Shown piece by piece: positions 32,670 to 40,556 of a stretch of 40,556 nt of DNA. The notes under the pieces were generated by a model. The model did not search any database. It had not been told where the DNA came from and worked only from the letters and a program-made list of their open reading frames with translations. Position numbers and translations under genes: made by a program. Within the stretch, counting starts at the first letter, position 1. Every line of letters starts with the position of its first letter. Source of the stretch: Martinezella calliandrae (GTDB taxonomy: Bacteria; Pseudomonadota; Alphaproteobacteria; Rhizobiales; Rhizobiaceae); NCBI RefSeq assembly GCF_030272695.1, contig NZ_JARFYN010000059.1, positions 1 to 40,556 on the forward strand, in the 5' to 3' direction.

Positions 32670-34064
32670 CTAAGTCAGCGGCTTCACGTTCGGGTAAGGG
32701 TACTTTGAGGTGAAGCCCAGCATTTCTTCCATGTCGGCTGCCATGCGCAAAAGTTTACGCTCGTCGTGTTTGCGACCGATAAGCTGAACGCCGACGGGCA
32801 AACCATCGCTTGATAATCCGGTCGGTATGGCCACGCCCGGATGTCCCGTAACGTTGGCGGGTATGCGCGTTGCCGCAGCAGCCAACCGCTGCATTGCGTT
32901 CGGATCGTCTATCCGGCAAGGTGGGAGTGTACTCACGGTTGTCAATAGGGCGTCATGTTGTTCAAGTGCCTCGTCAACCTGTTGCCTCAATCGGCGGCGA
33001 ACATTTTGAGCACGCAGGTATTCTTCCGCTGAAATGAACGCGCCGCTCATTAGAAACTCTGCCGCATTCACACCGTAAAGGTCGAGCTTTTCTGAAAGCC
33101 AAGGCTTATGGATGGTGAACGCTTCAGAGATCATCGTCACTCTCCCCGCGGAGTCAAAACTGCGTAACGGCGGCAGGTTGACATCATTGATGTTCCAACC
33201 CGCTGAGTTTGCAGCATCGACGCATTTTTCTATCGCATTAGAAACCGATACGTCGCACGTTAGGTCCGTTTCGTGGAAATGGCGCACTACACCAAGGCTG
33301 AACTTTTCAAGAAAGCGAAGCTTTTCATTTGTCGCTTCTGTATTGGTCATGGCGGCAAACGCTTCGAAGACATCCGCAACAGATCTCGCCATCGGCCCGA
33401 CAGTGTCCATCGATGGCGCAAGCGGGAATACGCCACTCATGTCGATACTTCCATGTGTGGGCTTTAGACCGACAACTCCGTTCATCATCGAAGGACTGCG
33501 AATTGAGCCGCCCGTGTCGGTTCCGATGGTGAGTGGAACGAGGCCAGCAGAAAGAGCCGCGCCGGAACCGCTCGATGATGAGCCAGCCATATAATTCAGA
33601 TTCCACGGGTTTCTGGCGGCGGGCCAGGGAAGATCGAACTCCGGACTGCCTCCTACCGCAAATTCGTACAAGGTGAGTTTGCCGAGACAAACGCCGCCGG
33701 AGGCGTCCAGCCTTTCGATCACGGCAGCGTTGGTAGAAGCTGGTACCGCGGGCATAATCCGTGACTGTGCCGTGGTCGGGTATCCCCTTACATCGATGAT
33801 ATCCTTGACGGCATAGGGAATGCCAAACAGTCGGCCGATTGACGAATGCCCGTTAGAACGCTTACGTTGGTCTCGAAGATGCCTTGCTCGTTCTCGAGCA
33901 CGGTCGGCGTCACAGGCTACGAACGAATGGATCGACTGGTCCAGCCCCCCGATCCGAGCAAGAAGATAATCCACATAGTTCAAGGGGCATAAGTCGCCGA
34001 TTGCGATCGCATCTCGGGCAACAATCAGCGGCATGAATGCCAACTCGTCTTGGCGCGCGCTCAT
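32670..34064 (-). CDS. Amidase-signature family amidohydrolase
   Basis: 464 residues from MSARQDELAF. The catalytic Ser-cisSer-Lys triad is visible: Lys87 in GIPYAVKDIID, the cis-Ser in GSSSSGSGAA (161-170), and the nucleophile Ser187 in GTDTGGSIRSPS. Such enzymes cleave amide bonds of small acids, ureas or acyl-amides; the subfamily is not resolved. Its ATG shares one base with the stop of a 66-residue ORF upstream (TAATG), so the two are translationally coupled. It is the last gene of the leftward hydrolase run and faces asnB, which makes amides, so one locus may form and the other cleave related bonds; that is inference. Confidence 0.87.
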   Translation of the reverse strand: MSARQDELAFMPLIVARDAIAIGDLCPLNYVDYLLARIGGLDQSIHSFVACDADRARERARHLRDQRKRSNGHSSIGRLFGIPYAVKDIIDVRGYPTTAQSRIMPAVPASTNAAVIERLDASGGVCLGKLTLYEFAVGGSPEFDLPWPAARNPWNLNYMAGSSSSGSGAALSAGLVPLTIGTDTGGSIRSPSMMNGVVGLKPTHGSIDMSGVFPLAPSMDTVGPMARSVADVFEAFAAMTNTEATNEKLRFLEKFSLGVVRHFHETDLTCDVSVSNAIEKCVDAANSAGWNINDVNLPPLRSFDSAGRVTMISEAFTIHKPWLSEKLDLYGVNAAEFLMSGAFISAEEYLRAQNVRRRLRQQVDEALEQHDALLTTVSTLPPCRIDDPNAMQRLAAAATRIPANVTGHPGVAIPTGLSSDGLPVGVQLIGRKHDERKLLRMAADMEEMLGFTSKYPYPNVKPLT

Positions 34065-34264
34065 TACTTTCCCCAAATGAGTTCGTGGATAGTAGAGGGC
34101 CGCGAGTCCAGCCGCTCTGCATGCATGCGACCGACCCGGTACGCCTCCCGCCAACGATCGGGGCTTGTCTCCCACGCGGCATGCAAACCGAGACGAGCTA
34201 GACAAGCCGCTATCTCTGCGTCGTTGTTCACCAGGTCCGTTTCTGACTGTCGCGGTCTATCCAT
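34064..34264 (-). CDS. Small protein coupled to the amidase
   Basis: 66 residues, starting MDRPRQSETDL and including AACLARLGLHAAWETSPDRW and a C-terminal STIHELIWGK. It is soluble and probably helical. The stop overlaps the amidase start (TAATG). Some amidases (GatA, AtzE) have small helical partners (GatC, AtzG) encoded directly upstream, and this may be an analogue, but I see no clear sequence match. The ribosome site is weak (AGGGA, nine bases upstream). Confidence 0.5.
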   Translation of the reverse strand: MDRPRQSETDLVNNDAEIAACLARLGLHAAWETSPDRWREAYRVGRMHAERLDSRPSTIHELIWGK

Positions 34265-34386
34265 TTCTTTGTCCCTGCTTTTCGTTGGAGTTGGAGCTTA
34301 TTACGGCTTTTCGCGAACTGAGATGATCAACGGTCCAGAGTGGCCTGTTGCCCTTCCCTCAACTTCACGTGCAGTTAGACGCATGT

Positions 34387-35868
34387 TCACCCTTCGGCCA
34401 TACCGCTCTCGACGTAAGTAGTGCTTCCCACCTGCACTCGCCTTAGGACCTGTCGGAAACGGCCGAAACCGGCTTCGACCGTTTCGCGCCGAATCTCCGC
34501 GTCGGCTTTCGCCGGATCCTGAAACAGCTCATGGAGCGCACGGCCGTTCATCTCACTCGGCCGGTCGATCTCAAGAAGGTGCAGGATGGTGGGCGCGAAA
34601 TCGCAGATGCCCGAGGGAACCGTCGACGCAGCACCCGAAGCAGGGAATGCTGACCCAGCCACGATGCCGACAGCCGCTAGTTCCTTTGGGTGCAAACCGC
34701 CATGGACGCCAAGGCCCGAGCGGCGATCATTATCATAGAAGGTGCCGCCAGCAAGACCGAACGGATCGATGCTATCATCGGCCCGGAAGGAGAAAGACAC
34801 GTCCGGTGCGCGCACGTGATCGGCAAAAACCAAATGCTGAGCAAAACTACCGGGCGCAATACCTTGCACTTCGTCTTTCGCGCGCGTGAAGATCGGTCCG
34901 CACCATGGTTGGCTGGTGATCGCTCTCACGAGTCTGGATATCTGCTCATCCGAGGGGTCGGCTAGATAGAGCGCGCCGACCTGCCCTGGCACGACGACGA
35001 CATCGACACCTGGCGCTGGCACAGTGCCAGGGTGAAAACCGGCATCTTGTAGACAGTCAATTACCGAAACACGTGTGTGGCCGGTAATGTGCCCGTGATC
35101 AGAGGCCGCGACGAGCTGCACACCACCAGCGCGACCCTCCGCTTCCCACCAGTCGAGCACCCGGCCGAATTGACGGTCGCAATGAGCAATGATGCGCAGC
35201 GTCTCCTCCGCTCCGGTGCCGTGGAAATGTGAAGTTACGTCGGGCTCGCCATAGGAGAGGATCGTTACATCTGGACGGTGGTTCGGCCAGACAACGTCAA
35301 GGAATGTCGAGGTGATCCAGTCTTGACCGGCCTTATCAGGCTCGAGCTTTGGTAGCTCGGGGGGCAAAAGACCGACACGCGTCTCGACCTCTGCCAACAC
35401 TTCCTCCGGCGTGCAGGCTTCACGGAAATGGCCGGACAGCCGGACGTGCCCGAAGTCCTCGGCCTTGTGATGGAAGAAGCGGGTGGTGCCCGGCGTGTTG
35501 GTTGCCAGCACGGCGAGGCTCTTGCCTGACACCGCGAGGATCTCCCCGAGGGTCGGCGCGGACATCAGTCGCCCACCGCTTTCAAGGTCGAGCTCGCGCA
35601 GCAGAACAGCGTCCGCCGTGTCGATGTAGCGCGGTGGCGAAACCGAGCGGTCGATATACTTGTTGCCGACCATGCCATGGCGGCTCGTGGTCGCGCCAGT
35701 TACGAGGCTTGGAAAGGCCGAGCGGGTTTCGCTAGGGTAGATCGTCCGATGCTTTGACAACGTGACGCCGAGGGACTGCAAACGGAAGAGGTTCGGTGTC
35801 AACTCCTGAGAAACGAGGTCGGGGCGGAGGCCGTCAAAGCTGACGATAATGAAACGTGGCGAAAGCAT
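34387..35868 (-). CDS. Alkaline-phosphatase-superfamily phosphodiesterase/nucleotide pyrophosphatase-type enzyme
   Basis: 493 residues of the type I phosphodiesterase (PF01663-like) family. Metal and catalytic motifs in order: VSFDGLRPDL (Asp12), YPSETRSAFPSLVTG with the likely nucleophile Thr48, YGEPDVTSHFHGTG (Asp and His), AASDHGHITGH (Asp-His), and VHGGLHPKEL (His). The two-zinc site therefore looks complete. Members cleave phosphodiesters, phosphonate monoesters or, in the case of PhnA, phosphonoacetate. No signal peptide is seen, so it acts in the cytoplasm. Given a pepM cluster next door, a phosphonate ester or CMP-phosphonate is a reasonable guess for substrate, but only a guess. Confidence 0.82.
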   Translation of the reverse strand: MLSPRFIIVSFDGLRPDLVSQELTPNLFRLQSLGVTLSKHRTIYPSETRSAFPSLVTGATTSRHGMVGNKYIDRSVSPPRYIDTADAVLLRELDLESGGRLMSAPTLGEILAVSGKSLAVLATNTPGTTRFFHHKAEDFGHVRLSGHFREACTPEEVLAEVETRVGLLPPELPKLEPDKAGQDWITSTFLDVVWPNHRPDVTILSYGEPDVTSHFHGTGAEETLRIIAHCDRQFGRVLDWWEAEGRAGGVQLVAASDHGHITGHTRVSVIDCLQDAGFHPGTVPAPGVDVVVVPGQVGALYLADPSDEQISRLVRAITSQPWCGPIFTRAKDEVQGIAPGSFAQHLVFADHVRAPDVSFSFRADDSIDPFGLAGGTFYDNDRRSGLGVHGGLHPKELAAVGIVAGSAFPASGAASTVPSGICDFAPTILHLLEIDRPSEMNGRALHELFQDPAKADAEIRRETVEAGFGRFRQVLRRVQVGSTTYVESGMAEG

Positions 35869-36245
35869 CTGGGTTTCTCAATTTTGATAATGGTTTCTGG
35901 AGGTTTGGCGCCTCGCAGCCGATGACGCTTCTGTAGTGAAGCAAGACAAACAGCTGCAGGAGATAGTGCCACCGGATCGTGAGAGGCCCCGGTCAGCAAG
36001 GTATTCCGGGACGTTGCTCGAGAGCCTAGCGACGAAATACTGACACAACCGCGCTCGGCGAAAGCCAGACGCCGTTTCCGGAGCTTGCAGCACGCTCTCC
36101 GCCCTGCACGGCGGGGTCGATGGTCGTCACATCCAGACCGCAGCGGGTGAAATCGAACGCCGTTGCAGGACGGTGGAAAATGCAGTCCGAAGCAGTGCCC
36201 CGGCATCATCGGCGACCACCGATTTCGAGTTCAATTGGATCAAAG
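35869..36245. other. Gap within the hydrolase run
   Basis: 377 bases between the alpha/beta hydrolase and the phosphodiesterase genes. Only a frame of about 110 codons without domain or ribosome site crosses it, and I see no terminator or promoter. A gene may have been lost here, such as a transporter component, but there is no residue to show it. Confidence 0.35.
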
Positions 36246-37376
36246 TCAGGGCTGGCTTTCACAAGGGATTTCCGAATTTGTGAATGTCCCGAAAAAAGCA
36301 TCAAGGCGCTGCACCTCGTCACGAAGCTCGACCAAATGAGCCATCGTGGCTCTCGCACCCTCGGCTCCGACAAAGAAGTAGTGCCCGCCTGGCAAATGTC
36401 TGGTCAGCCGCCGCGGCGAAGCAACAACGCGGTCCCGCAGCCGCACCCAGTCATGGGCGGAGAGACGCAACGGCGCCAACTTGGGCAGTACGTTGTTCAA
36501 AAGGCCCTTGACCGTGATGCTTCCCCATACCACCTCATCCGAGAACGTGTGTATGTAGTCTCGTGCGTCCACCGGAATGATCGACGCGCATATTGGATAA
36601 TCATCGCCCGAAAAGACGCGTGCCACACGAAGCAAATCGGAAGGATCTTGCAGCTGCTCGCCATCAAAGAAGGGGTCGAGCTCTGGCCCCCACAGTCTCG
36701 GTGGGGCGTTCGTGCGATAAAGATCCCGGAAAAGTTCCGGCTCGATGATGGTTCGCCCTTCTGCTTGCGCGATCGCGCCAAGCTCTTCCAGCCAGCGCTC
36801 GTCTCTTGTGGACCCGTCCCGGGTTCCAAGCGAAAGATTCCAGAGCCCATTCGCCAGAAGGCTTTCGGGTGGCTTCTCCCCGCCGTCGAGGCGCGGAAAA
36901 GGTGGAGTTGCGCTGAGCGAGACGAAACTCTCGAGCGCGAGGTTGCGACGACGCAACGCATGGGACAGCGCAAAAACCAGCTTGCCGCCCATGCTCCAGC
37001 CACAGGCGATAACTGGACGCCAGCGAGCTTCGCCGATTGCCTCCGCAACAAGCTCCGCGAGCGCGGATGCCCAATCCTGTAGCTTGAGATCTGGTTTCGG
37101 TGCTAGAAACACTGGGTGATCCCCAGGGTAGCTCGCGGTAACGAGACCCCACCCCTGCTCCTCGAGCCAATAGTCAAGAAAGTCGCTTCTACGGCCTTGT
37201 GGATGACCATAGATAATTCGAGCGAGAACCCCACCGCCAGGCACGAACACCACGAGTGGCTTCATTGGATCGCCGTGGCGAGTATAAGAGAGGACTGGTA
37301 TACCCAGGCAATCGTGTCGACGCTCCTTGGGAAACGGTTGTTGCAGTTCAGATTGGGAAACCATCGCGTCGTCCAT
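36246..37376 (-). CDS. Alpha/beta hydrolase
   Basis: About 376 residues from MDDAMVSQSE; in-frame starts at 37364 and further upstream exist, and no strong ribosome site marks one. The fold is shown by VVFVPGGGV (oxyanion strand), the nucleophile elbow CGWSMGGK (Ser128), a Gly-Asp-Asp segment (FSGDDYPIC) for the acid, and PGGHYFF for the catalytic His. It resembles thioesterase/esterase-type hydrolases. The start overlaps the end of the upstream metallo-hydrolase gene by 29 bases, so the two are co-transcribed. Substrate unknown. Confidence 0.75.
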   Translation of the reverse strand: MDDAMVSQSELQQPFPKERRHDCLGIPVLSYTRHGDPMKPLVVFVPGGGVLARIIYGHPQGRRSDFLDYWLEEQGWGLVTASYPGDHPVFLAPKPDLKLQDWASALAELVAEAIGEARWRPVIACGWSMGGKLVFALSHALRRRNLALESFVSLSATPPFPRLDGGEKPPESLLANGLWNLSLGTRDGSTRDERWLEELGAIAQAEGRTIIEPELFRDLYRTNAPPRLWGPELDPFFDGEQLQDPSDLLRVARVFSGDDYPICASIIPVDARDYIHTFSDEVVWGSITVKGLLNNVLPKLAPLRLSAHDWVRLRDRVVASPRRLTRHLPGGHYFFVGAEGARATMAHLVELRDEVQRLDAFFGTFTNSEIPCESQP

Positions 37377-38199
37377 TGCTGTTTTCAATTTCCATTGAAG
37401 CGGTCGTGGGGTAGATCGAACCGTCAGCTGCGATGCGGAGCCACTCGCCAGGCTCGAGGAGCAGAATCTCGGGTACGGTCTCCCCATTGGTCCTGGCGTC
37501 GTCCACGCAACGCATGAACGCTCGCACCAGGTCATCGTCCAGGCTTGTGTAATGACAAGGCAATACGGTGTTCAGCCCTAACCATTGAGCCGCGATAACT
37601 CCTTCGCGAGGAGAAAGGTCTGTCGTGAGTTTTTTGCCCGGAGCGTTGGAAGGTATGCCCGCAGGGTTCGCGATCCCAAGGGATCCGATCGTGGGGCGGT
37701 ACAATTCAGCCTGCAACTTCATGTCATGGAACAGGGAGGTGTCGCCCGGATGGTACCACCGGATGTTTTCATTCAGGTCGAGGAGAAACGCCAAGGGAAT
37801 GCCGGAGACAAAGGTGCCGTCAGGCAAAGTGGTAAAAGAGCAATGACGGCATTCGAGAGTTTGCACTTCGAAGCCGGCAACCTCTAATCGCATGCCCCAG
37901 GCCGTCACGCGGATCTGCGACGACGGAACGCCATGGGCTTCAAGATAGGCTCGTACCTCGCCCCCGCAAATTACGGAGGCTCCAGAGTTCAGCGCAATTC
38001 GGGCCGTGTCGCCAAGGTGATCCTTGGCAGCATGGGTCACGATGATGAGATCGACCCGATCAAAATTATCCGGGCCGACAGGGCACGTCGGATTGCCAGT
38101 CAAAAATGGATCGAGCAACACCCGACGGCCGTCTCGCGCGATCATTTCGTAGGCCGCGACACCGAGAAAACGTACTTGCAAGAAAGGACTTTGCGTCAT
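37348..38199 (-). CDS. Metallo-beta-lactamase-fold hydrolase (UlaG-like)
   Basis: 283 residues from MTQSPFLQVR, with GAGGTG seven bases upstream overlapping the stop of the binding-protein gene. The metal motif is VTHAAKDHLGD (His56, Asp60, His61). Later ligands are probably ECRHCSF, WYHPGDTSLF and LPCHYTSL. The layout fits the UlaG/L-ascorbate-6-phosphate lactonase-like branch, which opens lactones or phosphoesters of small molecules. It is cytoplasmic and encoded between the solute-binding protein and an alpha/beta hydrolase, as expected for processing an imported compound. Confidence 0.8.
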   Translation of the reverse strand: MTQSPFLQVRFLGVAAYEMIARDGRRVLLDPFLTGNPTCPVGPDNFDRVDLIIVTHAAKDHLGDTARIALNSGASVICGGEVRAYLEAHGVPSSQIRVTAWGMRLEVAGFEVQTLECRHCSFTTLPDGTFVSGIPLAFLLDLNENIRWYHPGDTSLFHDMKLQAELYRPTIGSLGIANPAGIPSNAPGKKLTTDLSPREGVIAAQWLGLNTVLPCHYTSLDDDLVRAFMRCVDDARTNGETVPEILLLEPGEWLRIAADGSIYPTTASMEIENSNGRRDGFPI

Positions 38200-38204
38200 T
38201 TCAA

Positions 38205-39428
38205 TCACCTCGGCAGCAGCGCTTGAACATCCTGTCGCATCTTCGGCAGAGCTTCGGCCGGGGGCAGACGCAGTGTCGCGACATCCTGTAGAACTGACTT
38301 GATCGTCTCGGTAATCCGAAGGGAATTGTCGCCGGGGAAGGAGTACCATGTACCGGCCTTGGCAGAAGCGGCAACCGAGACCAGCCTCGGGTCGTCAGGT
38401 TTCGCTTCTTTGAGGGGGTCAGCGGCGCCCAATCGGTTGCCCGGCAAGTAACCCGTTGCTTCGAATACTTGCGCCTGCACCTGCGGGCTGGCCATGAACT
38501 TCATGAACGTCCAGGCCGCCTTTTGCTGTTCCGCGTCCTTGCTGAGCAGCATCATACAATTGCCGCCGGCAGGCATGTGGCCGTTTTCGGAGATCGGAAA
38601 CGGCGCAGTTCGCACCTGGAAGTTGGCTTGCTTCATCAAGCTCTTCAAGAACCCGCTCGATGACACGAGTATGCCGATGGAGCCAGCAGAAAAGCCTTGG
38701 GAAGCTTGCGTGCGCGGCATGTCGACCTGTCCGGCCTTGCCGAACATCTCGATGACGTCAAGGGCCTTTTTGCCCTCGGCTCCGTCGAACTCGATCTTCC
38801 GGTCATCCGCCGACATGATCTGCCCTCCCTGGGCATTTATCAAAGCCATGAAGGTCCAGTTGCCGGATGCACTATGGTCGAAGTACCCGCCGATCCGGTT
38901 GTTGCCGGTGGCGGTGATCTTCCCGGCCAGTTCGGTTATTCCTTCCCAGGTGCCCGGAAAATGATCCGGGTCTTCGCCCGCAGCTTTCACAAGGTCCGGG
39001 TTATAGTAGACGATAGGGACGGATATGATGAAAGGCAGACCGTACTGCTTACCATCGTGTCGGCAAAGGTCATTGGAGGCCGCCTCGTAGTTTTCGCGGA
39101 CCCAATTGGCATCCCCCGCGAGAATGGATTCAAGCGGGACCGGCAGGCCGCGCTGAACTGTCAACAGCGATCGGTTGTAGCCCTGGAAGATGACGTCCGG
39201 CGTTTCGCCGACGATACTATCCTGGAGAAGGCGTTTTGTGAGATCGTCGTAATCCGTGGCCGGTGTCTGTAAGATCACATTGATGTCTGGATGAGCCTTC
39301 TTGAACGGCTCGACGATTTCTTCTGGGAACGAACCTTTGACGTAAAGAACGTTGAGGGTTTCAGCTTGAGCGGAGCTGGCGGCCAGCGCCAGTAACGGCA
39401 TCACGAGGCGGAGAGATCGAAACAGCAT
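38205..39428 (-). CDS. ABC transporter periplasmic solute-binding protein, family 1 (UgpB-like)
   Basis: 407 residues. A signal peptide is plain: MLFRSLRL, a hydrophobic core, and AQA before ETLNVLYVKG (cleavage near 22/23). The mature part follows the family 1 (sugar/glycerol-phosphate) pattern: FPEEIVEPFKKAHPDINVIL, DVIFQGYNRS, YGLPFIISVPIVYYNPDLVK, AGQVDMPRTQASQGFSAG, and WTFMKFMASPQVQAQ. Relatives bind glycerophosphodiesters, sugars or similar. No permease or ATPase gene is in the window; they may lie further right or be lost. It starts 18 bases after the esterase gene. Confidence 0.87.
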   Translation of the reverse strand: MLFRSLRLVMPLLALAASSAQAETLNVLYVKGSFPEEIVEPFKKAHPDINVILQTPATDYDDLTKRLLQDSIVGETPDVIFQGYNRSLLTVQRGLPVPLESILAGDANWVRENYEAASNDLCRHDGKQYGLPFIISVPIVYYNPDLVKAAGEDPDHFPGTWEGITELAGKITATGNNRIGGYFDHSASGNWTFMALINAQGGQIMSADDRKIEFDGAEGKKALDVIEMFGKAGQVDMPRTQASQGFSAGSIGILVSSSGFLKSLMKQANFQVRTAPFPISENGHMPAGGNCMMLLSKDAEQQKAAWTFMKFMASPQVQAQVFEATGYLPGNRLGAADPLKEAKPDDPRLVSVAASAKAGTWYSFPGDNSLRITETIKSVLQDVATLRLPPAEALPKMRQDVQALLPR

Positions 39429-39446
39429 GGTGGCAGCTCCAAAGAG

Positions 39447-40493
39447 TTAGCGAACGGTTTCACGAGACATTGTGGGAGTAGCGGTACTTTTGATGAACTC
39501 ACCGGCATCGGTGATCGCCGCAACCGCGCGGGGGACCATCCGGGTCCGTCCACCGAAACCGTGGACCAAACCATAGTATCGGCGGACCAGGGCCTGCCCG
39601 CCTTCTGCGGTAACGCGTTCCGCAAGCGCCAGCTGTTCGTCCCTGAGGGCATCCAGTTCAGCAACACCGAGCCACATTGGCGGAAGGCCGGCGAGAGACG
39701 CTGCCCTGAGCGGAGAGATATAGGGGTCGTAGGGTTGAGCGCCGTTGGCCACGTAGTGCGCGGCGTAGCCAAGAAGCCGCTGCGTCGAATTGCCGTAGCG
39801 GCCATCCCCGAAGGCTCTGTGGCTAGGCGTGTCGAAGTCCGTGCACTGAAACCAGCCGTAAAATAGTGCAAGCCCGCTCGGCCCAGGCAAACCGTCGTCA
39901 CGGCATTTGAGGGCGGCGGCAAGAGAGAGATTAGCCCCGGCCGAGCCGCCTCCTAGAAAGACGCGTTCAGCGTCGAGGTTCCAGGTCGCCGCGGACTTTC
40001 GGCACCACTGCATCGCTGCCAGCACGTCAGAAAGCGCGGCTGGGTATGGGTTCTCCGGGGCTAATCGATACTCCAGCGACAGGACAGCGAAGCCTGACTT
40101 TTCTGCCAGATGACGACAGGTGCCAGCATCGGAAGCGATAGATCCCCTGCACCAGCCGCCGCCATGAAGGTAGATCAGCACAGGAGTGTTCTGCCGCGTT
40201 GGGCGATACAGGCGTGCAGCAACCGTGCCACCGGAAGAGGGAATCTCGACATCATCGACATAGGCGATGTCGGGCGATCCCTCGCTCCAGAATCCGGCGA
40301 GCTGCGCTTGCTGCCGGCGATTGTCTTCGAGTGTAAGGGTGCTCCCGCCGGCATGGCGCTGCAATTCCTCCTGTTTCGCCATGGCCGCCGCCATGTCGGC
40401 GTCGAGCGCGGAATCATTCGCGTCTGGCACAAAATCAAAGTCCGGAAGGTTTTTCAGATCTCGTTGATGGTGGTTTAGCTTCTGGTAGTTCAT
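39447..40493 (-). CDS. Hormone-sensitive-lipase-family esterase
   Basis: 348 residues from ATG 40493 (GGAAGGA nine bases upstream; a TTG three codons earlier is less likely). The family IV esterase motifs are present: the oxyanion box HGGGW (110-114), YRLAPENPYPAAL, the nucleophile elbow GGSAG (Ser184), an acid in GVAELDALRDE, and the His in LVHGFGG. It is cytoplasmic and hydrolyses short acyl esters. It is the first gene of the leftward hydrolase/binding-protein run seen in this window; 63 bases remain to the right edge, so its promoter may lie outside. Confidence 0.87.
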   Translation of the reverse strand: MNYQKLNHHQRDLKNLPDFDFVPDANDSALDADMAAAMAKQEELQRHAGGSTLTLEDNRRQQAQLAGFWSEGSPDIAYVDDVEIPSSGGTVAARLYRPTRQNTPVLIYLHGGGWCRGSIASDAGTCRHLAEKSGFAVLSLEYRLAPENPYPAALSDVLAAMQWCRKSAATWNLDAERVFLGGGSAGANLSLAAALKCRDDGLPGPSGLALFYGWFQCTDFDTPSHRAFGDGRYGNSTQRLLGYAAHYVANGAQPYDPYISPLRAASLAGLPPMWLGVAELDALRDEQLALAERVTAEGGQALVRRYYGLVHGFGGRTRMVPRAVAAITDAGEFIKSTATPTMSRETVR

Positions 40494-40556
40494 GCGGTCC
40501 AATCCTTCCCAAGTACGAAGACGCAGTCGCCGAGGCCCGTCCGTGCAGGGATCCGC

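Noticed and set aside
36120..37082. Plus-strand frame of 320 codons opposite the alpha/beta hydrolase
   Set aside because: No domain or ribosome site; the minus strand carries the hydrolase motifs.

Overview
The window looks like part of a symbiotic plasmid or island of a nitrogen-fixing alphaproteobacterium of the Rhizobiaceae (Sinorhizobium/Rhizobium type). The signs are a complete nifHDKENX block with its downstream small genes, fdxB, acdS, a TtsI-type regulator of type III secretion, a NodD-family gene, nod boxes, and several sigma54/NifA promoters. From memory the gene content (TtsI, a y4xM-like MFS protein, an ExoX-like repressor, y4vI/y4vJ-like enzymes near nifH) resembles the symbiotic plasmid of strain NGR234, but the order differs and I name no species. 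There are no rRNA or tRNA genes, no CRISPR array and no replication genes.

Layout. 0.2-4 kb: ttsI, an IS3-family transposase relic and an MFS exporter. 4.1-6.3 kb: acdS (ACC deaminase), an ExoX-like membrane protein, fdxB and a DUF683 gene. 6.3-14.4 kb: NifX-associated gene, nifX, nifN, nifE, nifK, nifD, nifH, all leftward from a sigma54 promoter with a NifA site at 14.5-14.6 kb. Hairpins sit in the nifH-nifD and nifD-nifK gaps. 14.9-18.9 kb: a nodD pseudogene (one-base deletion plus an in-frame TGA), a good rightward nod box, a phytanoyl-CoA-dioxygenase-like gene, and a truncated, frameshifted prolyl oligopeptidase relic.

19.5-26 kb: two divergent NifA control regions. Each has one TGT-N10-ACA site flanked by two outward-facing -24/-12 promoters. 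The first faces the prolyl oligopeptidase relic on one side and an HslV/proteasome-like Ntn hydrolase on the other. The second faces a SnoaL-like / double-SDR / luciferase-like monooxygenase operon on one side and a small ORF plus an amino-acid-kinase-fold protein on the other. Their sigma54 sites are close copies of the nifH one, so a nifH-type control module seems to have been dispersed to recruit accessory genes to symbiotic expression.

27-40.5 kb: a GntR regulator diverges from a phosphonate biosynthesis cluster: pepM, an aminotransferase relic, a PntC/LicC-like nucleotidyltransferase and an AsnB-type amidotransferase. Facing it is a leftward run of hydrolases with one periplasmic binding protein: esterase, solute-binding protein, metallo-beta-lactamase-fold protein, alpha/beta hydrolase, phosphodiesterase-family enzyme, small ORF, amidase. 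The most novel reading is a symbiosis-linked phosphonate synthesis module beside an uptake and hydrolysis module, loosely like rhizopine make-and-use loci. That link is inference, and the synthesis side may be decaying because the step after PEP mutase is deleted.
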